Source of the DNA: Diplonema papillatum
Taxonomy: Eukaryota; Euglenozoa; Diplonemea; Diplonemida; Diplonemidae
Length of the DNA stretch: 64,000 nucleotides
Assembly (NCBI GenBank): GCA_030068145.1
Contig: JAPJBO010000944.1
Coordinates: 22,773 to 86,772, forward strand
Direction of reading: 5' to 3'
Shown here one piece after another: positions 49,584 to 57,571 of this stretch. Under the pieces are notes generated by a model that saw only the letters and a list, made by a program, of their open reading frames with translations, did no database searches and was not told where the DNA came from. The stretch's first letter is position 1. Each line of letters begins with the position of its first letter. Made by a program: the position numbers and the translations under genes.

Positions 49584-51272
49584 ATGCCCGACGCCGGCTC
49601 TTTGCCTCGGCAGGTCGTGGGCCTGAAATCGCGGAGATCCAGGTTGCTCAGGGGAAGGAGGCTTTTTCTACGGCTTCACCCACACTTTTACGACCCTCCC
49701 ACCACAGTCCCCCTCGGATACCTTCCGCCGGAAACCAGAGGTCTCGTCCCGGCGGTCGGTGCTCCGAGGTCGGCGAAGCCGCTTGACGTCACGGCGGTAC
49801 CTCCGATCGACCTCCGTGCGCTCCGGGATCTCGCCAGGCCCGGAGCCCGGTTGCACAGCCTGCTCGACCTCCTCACGGACGGACACGCTTTCCGACGGAA
49901 GCTACTGGGCACGCCGCTCGTGCCGGGTCGGAAGAGCGACGCGTTTGCGCACCATGCGGTGACGCTGGAGGGCGTCGGCTTTGTGGAACGCGTTCCCCGC
50001 TCGGAGCCGCTGAAGTGCGTACTGCCGGCGTTCGCTGTCGAGAAGGGGGAGCACCACTCCCGTGCCATCGTCGATGGCCGCCCGCTGAACGAGCTGATGG
50101 AGCCCCCGCCGAAGTTCAGCCTCTTGCGTGTCGACGAGGTCATCGCCAAGATGATGTCGAAGTCGCACGCAGTCGTCGTCGACCTGAAGTCCTACTTCTT
50201 CCAGTTCCCAGTGGGACGGTCGACGTCGGCTTTCTTCGGGCTCCGGACCAGGAGGCCCGACGGGGGCGTGGCTCTGTATCGGTGGCGCCGGCTTACGATG
50301 GGCTGGTCGTTCTCGCCCGTGATCGCACAGGACTCTGCGCTGGTCATCACGGAAACCGCCGGGGACGATAGGATAGTCTGGTACGACGACTGGGCCCTCG
50401 TCGGTGACTGTCCGGACGCGCTTCGCGCTGTGCGCGACCGAGTCCTGCGACGCGCCCGCAAGGTGTGCATGACGGTCAACGACGAGAAGTCCGTCCTCGA
50501 GCCCAGCTCGACGCCGGTTGTCTTGGGAGTCGAGTTCGACCTCGCGGCGAAGAGATACCGGCTGAAGCAAGAGTGGGCGAGGAAGGCGCACCTCCTCTTT
50601 TGCTCGGTCGATTCGACGCGGATGACTTTGCGTGGCGTTTGGAAGGTCGTCGGGACCGCTATTTGGGCGTGGACGGTGTGGGGCACGCCGCTCTGCAGGG
50701 TGAGCCCGGTGCTTGCGTGGATGGGAACCCTGGCGCACCAGGTCCTGACCGGTTCCCTGGGCTGGGAGTCGCTGGTCCGCGTGAGCGACGACGTTTTTCC
50801 GTTCCTTGCGGGAGTGAGACGGCGTCTGTCGGGCAACCGGTGGGTCGTTTTCGACTCGAAGCAACGGGACACCCTCGTGGAGGCGTGGTCCGACGCCAGC
50901 ATGCAGGGATGGGCCTGGCTGGTGGGTTCCATGGCGATGTGGGGCCCGTGGAGGGATGTCCCGCAGCACATCTTCTTCGCTGAGCTGACGGCGGCGAAGT
51001 TCGCGATTGCGTACGCGGCTTCTCGCTCTCCGCTGTCGACGATCAGGATCTTCGTCGACAACTTGCCCGCCGTCAACTGCTTGAGGAACTGGAAGTCGAA
51101 GACCCAGCTCGGGAACTTCATCCTGTGCCAGGTCCGCGACGTCTTGGAGGAACACCAGTGTGTCCTCGAGACTGTATGGGTCCCGACTGCTGAGCAACTG
51201 GCAGACGTCTGGACGCGGGACCCATACAGGCAGGGCATCCAGCCGCCCCGGACCCCGTTCTGCGTTGCATGA
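49584..51272 (+). CDS. Reverse transcriptase/RNase H of YR element I
   Basis: 562 codons from ATG (MPDAGSLPRQVVGLKSRRSR); the frame is open upstream to 48255, so translation could also start earlier. RT motifs: FAVEKGEHHSRAIVDGRPLN, AVVVDLKSYFFQFPV (first Asp), RRLTMGWSFSPVIAQDSALV and IVWYDDWALVGD, where Trp replaces the usual Tyr/Phe before xDD. RNase H: EAWSDASMQGWAWL, FFAELTAAKFAIAYA, IRIFVDNLPAVNCL and VPTAEQLADVWTRDPY carry the D-E-D-D set. There is no methyltransferase or hydrolase domain. Confidence 0.92.
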   Translation: MPDAGSLPRQVVGLKSRRSRLLRGRRLFLRLHPHFYDPPTTVPLGYLPPETRGLVPAVGAPRSAKPLDVTAVPPIDLRALRDLARPGARLHSLLDLLTDGHAFRRKLLGTPLVPGRKSDAFAHHAVTLEGVGFVERVPRSEPLKCVLPAFAVEKGEHHSRAIVDGRPLNELMEPPPKFSLLRVDEVIAKMMSKSHAVVVDLKSYFFQFPVGRSTSAFFGLRTRRPDGGVALYRWRRLTMGWSFSPVIAQDSALVITETAGDDRIVWYDDWALVGDCPDALRAVRDRVLRRARKVCMTVNDEKSVLEPSSTPVVLGVEFDLAAKRYRLKQEWARKAHLLFCSVDSTRMTLRGVWKVVGTAIWAWTVWGTPLCRVSPVLAWMGTLAHQVLTGSLGWESLVRVSDDVFPFLAGVRRRLSGNRWVVFDSKQRDTLVEAWSDASMQGWAWLVGSMAMWGPWRDVPQHIFFAELTAAKFAIAYAASRSPLSTIRIFVDNLPAVNCLRNWKSKTQLGNFILCQVRDVLEEHQCVLETVWVPTAEQLADVWTRDPYRQGIQPPRTPFCVA

Positions 51273-51384
51273 GGATCTTTACCTCGGAAGTTTTGTATTT
51301 GCGCTCCTGATAGCGCTATTCTTTGCGAGACCCGGAGGCAGCGGGATCTCAGCTCTTTGAGTTTCACGTCCAGGGATTTTTATT

Positions 51385-51635
51385 CCACATTCTCGCTTTC
51401 ATTTCACCAACCCTGTGACAATTATCATCTTCACCGTTTCTGCCAACGCGACCTTTTCCGAGTTTGAATAGAGCATCTATTTGGTATCGGAAAGTAGGTG
51501 CGAGATCAGGCAAACCTTGTGCGCTAGCTTCGTTTAACCGTGAATCTAATAATCAGGGCTTACCCCACATTCTCGCTTTCATTTCACCAACCCTGTGACA
51601 ATTATCATCTTCACCGTTTCTGCCAACGCGACCTT

Positions 51636-51640
<5 letters not shown>
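51385..51640 (+). repeat. B1-A2-B2 terminal repeat block of element I
   Basis: B unit ccacattctcgctttcattt, caccaaccctgtgacaatta, tcatcttcaccgtttctgcc, aacgcgaccttttccga occurs twice, with the A unit (agtttgaatagagcatctat through cttaccccacattctcgc) between. Confidence 0.92.

Positions 51641-51673
<33 letters not shown>
51640..51673 (+). repeat. (GA)n tract
   Basis: About 33 bp of GA dinucleotides immediately after B2 of element I. Confidence 0.95.
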
Positions 51674-52006
<333 letters not shown>

Positions 52007-52070
52007 CTCGTTCGGACCTTTACTCTCTTCATCGGTAAGAAACGTGAAGCCATCGGGGCGATTAACGCAA

Positions 52071-52402
52071 AATCGATCGAGGGGAGCGAGTTCGGGACTG
52101 CGGGAGGAGGGAGGAATTTGCCTGCGTTATTTGCTAATTCCGAATCCTTAAGTTTCCGAATCGTCCCCTTCCAACCTTGCCCTGGAGCAAGTGGACTCAA
52201 ATACTCAGGGCTTGTCGCCCAACAACATATATCCTTGTTCCATAGGTCCTCAGCTCGACCCCCCAAGACGCACCGAAGGTGCTCAAACAAGTTTGCTTAG
52301 AGGGGGGTCTCGTTCGGACCTTTACTCTCTTCATCGGTAAGAAACGTGAAGCCATCGGGGCGATTAACGCAAAATCGATCGAGGGGAGCGAGTTCGGGAC
52401 TG
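52071..52402 (-). repeat. B1-A2 terminal repeats of element II
   Basis: The A2 block (aatcgatcgaggggagcgag to cttagag in plus orientation) matches 56856-57087. The B block (ggggtctcgttcggaccttt, then actctcttcatcggtaagaa) occurs at 52303 and again at 52002. Confidence 0.9.
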
Positions 52403-55400
52403 CACAGGATCGCGCAAGCCCTGAACAACTTGCAATCCTCTTTCCATCTCGGATACACCCTCCATGCACGTCTCGATATTCTTAACGCCGCAATCCGGTA
52501 GGCGCGACCAGTAGTCGGCCGGCATCGAAGCAGTCGGGATCCACTTGACCACGAGGCCTGCGCGTTCTGTCTCAAGCATCTTGTACACGCGCCGCAGTAC
52601 AGAATTCGCGAGTCTACTCCTCGAGTGGCCTTTCTGAAAAGAGATCATGGTCGCCTCGTTGTCAACGAACAGCATGATGCGCTTGTGCCCGCTTCGTATT
52701 GCGGCATTAATCCCCTTTTCTGCCGCTAACATCTCCAAGACATACATGTCCCCCGACTCCATCCTACGTCTCCATGTCCCGTAAACCGCCACAGCCCCGA
52801 CTCTCTTCCATATCTGAGAAACATGCGCCCACCCTGTAGTTGAGGCGTCAGACCACACTGCAATGTCGAACTCTGAAGGCGGAGCCGGTCGCGTGTAGGC
52901 CCACCTTTCGGTCGCTGTGAACTTTTTGAAGAAGGACCCTGCTTCATCCCTAGGGGTTTTGGCCATGTTGCACGTCGTACTCCAGTCTGCCCGATTCTCT
53001 GTCACCGCTTTTGCCCAAGTCCGTGCAAATGACAGCACGTTCTCCAAGAAACATAGGTTTACCTCGTAAACGAACGCCACCCGAAAAACGAGGCCCAGCA
53101 ACGACCACCACTCCCTCAATGCGGCCTTTTCTGAGCTACCCAGTCGCTCCGTCGCTGTTCCCATCGCCTTTAATCTCCACTCCTCTGGGAGCGTGAACCG
53201 ATTTTCCCGGAGATCCCACCGAACTCCGATGTACTCGAATTGCTGTTCTGGCCTAGGCATAGATTTTTTCCAGTTTACTTCGATACCGGCCCGTCCCAAT
53301 CGCCGTAGGATATACGCTACCCTCTGCTGCACTTCTTCCCTTGTTGATCCCCAAACTATGATGTCGTCTAGGTACACGACCGCCCCCTTCAGCAAAAGTT
53401 CTCCGAGAATTGCTTCCGATGTCTTCTGCGCAATGTACGGCGCGTAGCTGAATCCCATTGGCAGACGCTTCCATTTGTACCACGTGGACCCGCATCGCAA
53501 ACAGAAGAAATTGGCGACGGCCTCTGACAATTCGAACTGATGGAAATAACCCTTCATGTCTATCTTTTGAGCCCACTTCGCGCCTTGTACCTTCAGCCGC
53601 TGCCCGAGCTCGTGAGGTCCCACCAGACTAAAGCTTGGTGGTTTTGGCAGTCTTGAATTGATGGGGCGCCCGTCAACGATTAACCGCCGAACGAGTGGAT
53701 CCGCCTTCGGAATATCGAAAACGCTGACCGAACCCTTCTTTACGTCACACCGCTTGAGTCGCTGAATGACTCCGGCCTCTTCGCACTGTTTTAAAAAACT
53801 CGGCCGCAGGTCCGACGGCTTTCCCGGCAGTGGAAACGCCTCTTTCATGTTCTGCTCGAACAGGTTTGCCTCCGTACACCAGTCGAGGAAATCAGCGGGA
53901 CGCGATTCCGCCGCAGCAAATTCTCGAATCACTCCGAACCTAACCCGGCCTGTCGGAAAATCGTCCAAACGGGTTGACCTTGACAACGGTGTCGCCGTCG
54001 GAATTCCCTTAGGAAGAAAGGGTGGATACTCCTTGCCCTCACCCCTCTCGCCGGCTTCCTGTCCGTGGTACCTCGAGGCCCAGAGCAATTCTTCTAATAT
54101 CTCACTCATTGCAGCGTCCGCAACATCTCCGTTTCTGCCTTCCTCCTCGCCACATTTGTCGAGTTCAGGTACCGGATCGTCGTTTCGGCACTGGAATGCC
54201 GCAGCAGCTCCTGGAGAGCGGTTCGGGGAACCCCTTGCTTCTCGATCTCCTGAATGGAGCCCCTTCTGAAGGCGTGTAGCCATTTCGATCCTTGCATCCC
54301 TTTCTTCACCTCCCTTTTCAACTTCTCGTAAACTCCAGTGTCGCCCCCGAACGGCAAACCCAGCTTCTTCTGCTTTCTCCTCTGCCGCCAAAAACGCACG
54401 GCGACTGCTGTCAGGCTTCCGTGGGGTAGGAAAATGGGTGGTCGCCATTTCCTGCTGCTCTTCTCTTTCGCAAAAAACTCGACTTCGGTCTCTTCCTCTG
54501 GGGTGTCTCCCGGACCCAGTTCGTGCCAGTCTTCGTCCGTCATGAACCTCAGATCGGAGACTCGGCATCGCGAGATCCATGCAATCGCCGCAAGGGCCGC
54601 TGCTGTTTCCTGTCCCTCCCGCAAAAGACGTCGGACGAGCTCTTTCGCGTCTTCGGGCTTCAGACCGTCTGCCTGCTGAGGTCTCAGAAGCGAACCCATC
54701 CTCCTGAGGGCTTTCTTCGTCTTGATGAGACGTTCTGTTCTCAGACCACGTACGCCCCTGTTGTGCAACTCCCGGCAAAGGCGTTCGATGTACGTGGCCG
54801 CCGTCAAAGGCGACGTTGACCCTAGAGTGCTCCAGACGAATCTCACTATCGCTTCGTCCACCGGACCGTTGGGTTCCGTGGTAGAAAACCGGTCGAAATT
54901 TCGAAGCAGCCTGCACCTCTCCGCCGATAATTGTGGTCCCACCGCGTATTGGGGGGCGTCTTGCCACGGAATCAATTTTTTGATTTTTCCCCCCAGCTGT
55001 TTTCCCTCGCGGATTGAAAAAATCTCCGTCTCTACCTCCTTTTGCTTCGGTCCGAGGTAAGGCGGAGGCACGGGTTTTACGCTCGGTGGCGCCTCCCCTT
55101 TGGACACTTCCTTCCCGTCTTGAACCAGCTTCGCCTTCCGCGGTGTACTCCATTCTCTGGCCTTTTTCGTACCCTCCATGGAAAACTTCCGCACACCGCC
55201 CTGGCCTTGTATTGGCTCTCCGGTCTTGTGCGTACTCGTCGTGGAGAACTTCCGCACACCGTCCTGGCCTTGTATCGGCGCTCCGGTCTTGTGCGTACTC
55301 GCCGTGGGGAACTTCCGCACACCGTCCTGGCCTTGTATCGGCTCTCCGGTCTTGTGCGTACTCGTCGTTGAGAACTTCCGCACACCGTCCTGGCCTTGTA

Positions 55401-56023
55401 TCGGCGCTCCGGTCTTGTGCGTACTCGTCGTGGGGAACTTCCGCACACCGTCCTGGCCTTGTATCGGCTCTCCGGTCTTGTGCGTACTCGTCGTTGAGAA
55501 CTTCCGCACACCGTCCTGGCCTTGTATCGGCTCTCCGGTCTTGTGCGTACTCGTCGTTGAGAACTTCCGCACACCGTCCTGGCCTTGTATCGGCGCTCCG
55601 GTCTTGTGCGTACTCGTTGTGGGGAACTTCCGCACACCGTCCTGGCCTTGTATCGGCTCTCCGGTCTTGTGCGTACTCGCCGTGGGGAACTTCCGCACAC
55701 CGTCCTGGCCTTGTATCGGCGCTCCGGTCTTGTGCGTACTCGTTGTGGGGAACTTCCGCACACCGTCCTGGCCTTGTATCGGCTCTCCGGTCTTGTGCGT
55801 ACTTGTCTTCACTTTCGAAAACCTCGCGTGGCGCGAGGGCGAAAACCCCGTACGGGGTTTGGTCGAAACTGCCACCGGGGCCTTTTGGCCCCCTCCGTGT
55901 CCGAGACGGAGCGCTTCCGCTTCGTCGTCGCATCCGCGGCTTCCATCGCCGCCTTGCGCGCCTTCGGTATCCCGCGTTCGCGGGCCATTTTCGACTGATA
56001 CGCCAGCGCGGCGTCGAGCCCAT
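52364..56023 (-). CDS. Reverse transcriptase/RNase H of YR element II
   Basis: The frame is open for 1219 codons; the upstream third is probably not translated from this frame alone, since it overlaps gag and YR and includes the 63-bp minisatellite. Clear RT begins at about 54000: SVSVFDIPKADPLVRRLIVD, KIDMKGYFHQFELSEA, RLPMGFSYAPYIAQK and AVVYLDDIIVWGS (YLDD). RNase H follows: IAVWSDASTTGWAHVSQ, MYVLEMLAAEKGINAA, IMLFVDNEATMISFQ and IPTASMPADYWSRL. The C-terminal ~30 residues lie inside the B1 repeat. Start codon not determined. Confidence 0.9.
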   Translation of the reverse strand: MGSTPRWRISRKWPANAGYRRRARRRWKPRMRRRSGSAPSRTRRGPKGPGGSFDQTPYGVFALAPREVFESEDKYAQDRRADTRPGRCAEVPHNEYAQDRSADTRPGRCAEVPHGEYAQDRRADTRPGRCAEVPHNEYAQDRSADTRPGRCAEVLNDEYAQDRRADTRPGRCAEVLNDEYAQDRRADTRPGRCAEVPHDEYAQDRSADTRPGRCAEVLNDEYAQDRRADTRPGRCAEVPHGEYAQDRSADTRPGRCAEVLHDEYAQDRRANTRPGRCAEVFHGGYEKGQRMEYTAEGEAGSRREGSVQRGGATERKTRASALPRTEAKGGRDGDFFNPRGKTAGGKNQKIDSVARRPPIRGGTTIIGGEVQAASKFRPVFYHGTQRSGGRSDSEIRLEHSRVNVAFDGGHVHRTPLPGVAQQGRTWSENRTSHQDEESPQEDGFASETSAGRRSEARRRERARPTSFAGGTGNSSGPCGDCMDLAMPSLRSEVHDGRRLARTGSGRHPRGRDRSRVFCEREEQQEMATTHFPTPRKPDSSRRAFLAAEEKAEEAGFAVRGRHWSLREVEKGGEERDARIEMATRLQKGLHSGDREARGSPNRSPGAAAAFQCRNDDPVPELDKCGEEEGRNGDVADAAMSEILEELLWASRYHGQEAGERGEGKEYPPFLPKGIPTATPLSRSTRLDDFPTGRVRFGVIREFAAAESRPADFLDWCTEANLFEQNMKEAFPLPGKPSDLRPSFLKQCEEAGVIQRLKRCDVKKGSVSVFDIPKADPLVRRLIVDGRPINSRLPKPPSFSLVGPHELGQRLKVQGAKWAQKIDMKGYFHQFELSEAVANFFCLRCGSTWYKWKRLPMGFSYAPYIAQKTSEAILGELLLKGAVVYLDDIIVWGSTREEVQQRVAYILRRLGRAGIEVNWKKSMPRPEQQFEYIGVRWDLRENRFTLPEEWRLKAMGTATERLGSSEKAALREWWSLLGLVFRVAFVYEVNLCFLENVLSFARTWAKAVTENRADWSTTCNMAKTPRDEAGSFFKKFTATERWAYTRPAPPSEFDIAVWSDASTTGWAHVSQIWKRVGAVAVYGTWRRRMESGDMYVLEMLAAEKGINAAIRSGHKRIMLFVDNEATMISFQKGHSRSRLANSVLRRVYKMLETERAGLVVKWIPTASMPADYWSRLPDCGVKNIETCMEGVSEMERGLQVVQGLRDPVQSRTRSPRSILR

Positions 56024-56223
56024 GCCTCGTCCGGAACTGGAGGAACAGCAGTAGGTCGAGCAGGCGCGACGCTATCTCTTCCCAGGTTCCGTGATTCAGC
56101 ATTAGCTGAACCACGCCGATGACCGAGGACGCCGCGTCCCTGGCGTCGCCCCGTTCGGCGGGAACGAGTTTTTTCAGCTCGTCCATGAGCTGCATTGCCT
56201 GTATCTCCGACAGGCTGTCCCAC
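54106..56223 (-). CDS. Tyrosine recombinase ORF of YR element II
   Basis: The frame is open for 705 codons. The first ~110 overlap gag in another frame, the next ~210 are ten 21-residue repeats (STHKTGEPIQGQDGVRKF), and the recombinase occupies roughly the last 300. Catalytic positions: Arg in IAWISRCRVSDLRFM, H-x-x-R in WLHAFRRGSIQEI, His and the Tyr nucleophile in LLRHSSAETTIRYLNS. It ends MLRTLQ at 54106, just before the RT domain in the next frame. No good ATG before the repeats; expression may need frameshifting or splicing from gag. Confidence 0.85.
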   Translation of the reverse strand: MGQPVGDTGNAAHGRAEKTRSRRTGRRQGRGVLGHRRGSANAESRNLGRDSVAPARPTAVPPVPDEAWARRRAGVSVENGPRTRDTEGAQGGDGSRGCDDEAEALRLGHGGGQKAPVAVSTKPRTGFSPSRHARFSKVKTSTHKTGEPIQGQDGVRKFPTTSTHKTGAPIQGQDGVRKFPTASTHKTGEPIQGQDGVRKFPTTSTHKTGAPIQGQDGVRKFSTTSTHKTGEPIQGQDGVRKFSTTSTHKTGEPIQGQDGVRKFPTTSTHKTGAPIQGQDGVRKFSTTSTHKTGEPIQGQDGVRKFPTASTHKTGAPIQGQDGVRKFSTTSTHKTGEPIQGQGGVRKFSMEGTKKAREWSTPRKAKLVQDGKEVSKGEAPPSVKPVPPPYLGPKQKEVETEIFSIREGKQLGGKIKKLIPWQDAPQYAVGPQLSAERCRLLRNFDRFSTTEPNGPVDEAIVRFVWSTLGSTSPLTAATYIERLCRELHNRGVRGLRTERLIKTKKALRRMGSLLRPQQADGLKPEDAKELVRRLLREGQETAAALAAIAWISRCRVSDLRFMTDEDWHELGPGDTPEEETEVEFFAKEKSSRKWRPPIFLPHGSLTAVAVRFWRQRRKQKKLGLPFGGDTGVYEKLKREVKKGMQGSKWLHAFRRGSIQEIEKQGVPRTALQELLRHSSAETTIRYLNSTNVARRKAETEMLRTLQ
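55178..55808 (-). repeat. 63-bp minisatellite, 10 units, inside overlapping ORFs
   Basis: Units such as cacaccgtcctggccttgta, tcggctctccggtcttgtgc, gtactcgtcgtggggaactt (plus orientation), period 63. Units alternate irregularly between ggctctcc and ggcgctcc (Glu versus Ala in the YR frame). The period is a multiple of three, so the YR and RT frames both stay open. Confidence 0.95.
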
Positions 56224-56852
56224 TTTGACGGGTCGTAGAGGACGTCTTCCACCCTCGTTCTGCTCTGCTCTGCCGGGGGGTTCACCTCTTCTTCATCCCC
56301 CTCGCTCTCATCGAAACCCAGATGCGGGGGCTTCAGGTCTTTGGGACCGTCCTGGCCTCCTCTTGGTGTCTGTTGACCACCTTCAGGGGCCAGGGAAGTC
56401 AGGTCTATCCTGACCCGCGGATGCTGCTTCGGTGTGTCGGCCACCAATGCTTCGGGCTCGTCGACGGCGGCCTCCTGCGGGGCGACTCCCGGGGTCCGGG
56501 GCATCCTCTCCGGCTCCTCTAGGAGCTGGCGAAACACGTCGAGCTCGACTCGGTCATGAATGACCGTCAGCAGCAGTATGAGTCTTTGTAAAGGCTTTTT
56601 CTCCCAGTCCTCCGTCTCCGTCCCCGTGACTCTCGCAGTCAGATCCCGGAACTCAGGCTCAGTTATCGGACGCCCTCCCACCGACAGGGAGTCGATCACT
56701 CGTGTGACACTGTGTCCGCGAACCTTTCCCGTCTTCACCGCTCGTTTCACCTCATCCGGTGCGTCCTTCAGCATCAGAACGAGCTCCTTGCTGTGGGTGA
56801 ACTGAAACGACCCATAGGGTAGTTCGCGGAACTTAGACAGTGCGTCTTCCAT
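55809..56852 (-). CDS. Gag-like protein of YR element II
   Basis: 347 residues from ATG 56850-56852, three bases after A1. MEDALSKFRELPYGSFQFTH, then KELVLMLKDAPDEVKRAVKT, an acidic linker (GFDESEGDEEEVNPP) and a helical C-terminal half (SEIQAMQLMDELKKLVPAER, LLDLLLFLQFRTRHGLDAAL), ending in a basic, Arg-rich tail (RPNPVRGFRPRATRGFRK). No zinc knuckle. Role by position only. Confidence 0.75.
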   Translation of the reverse strand: MEDALSKFRELPYGSFQFTHSKELVLMLKDAPDEVKRAVKTGKVRGHSVTRVIDSLSVGGRPITEPEFRDLTARVTGTETEDWEKKPLQRLILLLTVIHDRVELDVFRQLLEEPERMPRTPGVAPQEAAVDEPEALVADTPKQHPRVRIDLTSLAPEGGQQTPRGGQDGPKDLKPPHLGFDESEGDEEEVNPPAEQSRTRVEDVLYDPSKWDSLSEIQAMQLMDELKKLVPAERGDARDAASSVIGVVQLMLNHGTWEEIASRLLDLLLFLQFRTRHGLDAALAYQSKMARERGIPKARKAAMEAADATTKRKRSVSDTEGAKRPRWQFRPNPVRGFRPRATRGFRK

Positions 56853-56855
56853 TTT

Positions 56856-57082
56856 AATCGATCGAGGGGAGCGAGTTCGGGACTGCGGGAGGAGGGAGGA
56901 ATTTGCCTGCGTTATTTGCTAATTCCGAATCCTTAAGTTTCCGAATCGTCCCCTTCCAACCTTGCCCTGGAGCAAGTGGACTCAAATACTCAGGGCTTGT
57001 CGCCCAACAACATATATCCTTGTTCCATAGGTCCTCAGCTCGACCCCCCAAGACGCACCGAAGGTGCTCAAACAAGTTTGCT

Positions 57083-57087
<5 letters not shown>
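56856..57087 (-). repeat. A1 terminal repeat of element II
   Basis: 232 bp matching 52071-52302 in the same orientation. The gag ATG lies immediately inside it, so the promoter presumably sits in A1. Confidence 0.92.

Positions 57088-57150
<63 letters not shown>
57087..57150 (+). repeat. (GA)n tract between elements II and III
   Basis: About 64 bp of GA repeats bounded directly by A1 of element II and A1 of element III. Confidence 0.95.
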
Positions 57151-57157
<7 letters not shown>

Positions 57158-57299
57158 AATAGAGTATCTATTTGGTATCGGAAAGTAGGTGCGAGATCAG
57201 GCAAACCTTGTGCGCTAGCTTCGTTTAACCGTGAATCTAATAATCAGGGCTTACCCCACATTCTCGCTTTCATTTTATTTCCATTCTCCCCAAGTAATA

Positions 57300-57497
57300 A
57301 TGCCGATCCGCAAGGATAGCCGCACGCGCCGGGCCGCGCTGAACCGTCGACGGGTGATGGATCCTGACTGGGCGGCTGCTGAGGAAGCGGCGGACGGGGC
57401 CACGCGGGAGTGGCGCATGTGGAACCCGTGCGAGCCCGGGGAGACGATGCACGCCCCTCCTCTTGCGGGAAAGGAAGGAAGGACCGGTCGCTGCTGA
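57300..57497 (+). CDS. Short gag remnant of element III
   Basis: 65 codons from ATG (MPIRKDSRTRRAALNRRR). VMDPDWAAAEEAADGATREW parallels the end of element I gag (KQDPDWEKAEKAANSHARGW). The zinc-finger head and coiled coil are missing. Confidence 0.6.
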   Translation: MPIRKDSRTRRAALNRRRVMDPDWAAAEEAADGATREWRMWNPCEPGETMHAPPLAGKEGRTGRC

Positions 57498-57571
57498 GGA
57501 CCGGCTTGGAACGGTCGCCTGGGGGCTGGTCCCCCCCAGCCGACTCCGAACTTGAAGGACCTGGCGGGAGC

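Larger units (their letters stand above)
47534..51640 (+). mobile_element. YR retrotransposon I, complete (A1-gag-YR-RT/RH-B1-A2-B2)
   Basis: Split direct repeats: A1 47534-47658, B1 51385-51460, A2 51461-51584, B2 51565-51640 (A2 and B2 overlap by about 20 bp). Between A1 and B1 are three intact ORFs in order gag, tyrosine recombinase, RT/RNase H. Split direct repeats are known from PAT/Ngaro-type YR elements, but those have the recombinase last. The element ends ttttccga and a (GA)n tract follows. No integrase or protease. Confidence 0.9.

Noticed and set aside
47534..51640. Calling element I an LTR (Ty3/Copia) retrotransposon
   Set aside because: No DDE integrase or protease; a tyrosine recombinase and split direct repeats are present instead.
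55014..56054. Plus-strand repeat ORFs over the 63-bp minisatellite
   Set aside because: Shadows of the minus-strand element II ORFs; RT, YR and gag motifs are all on the minus strand.
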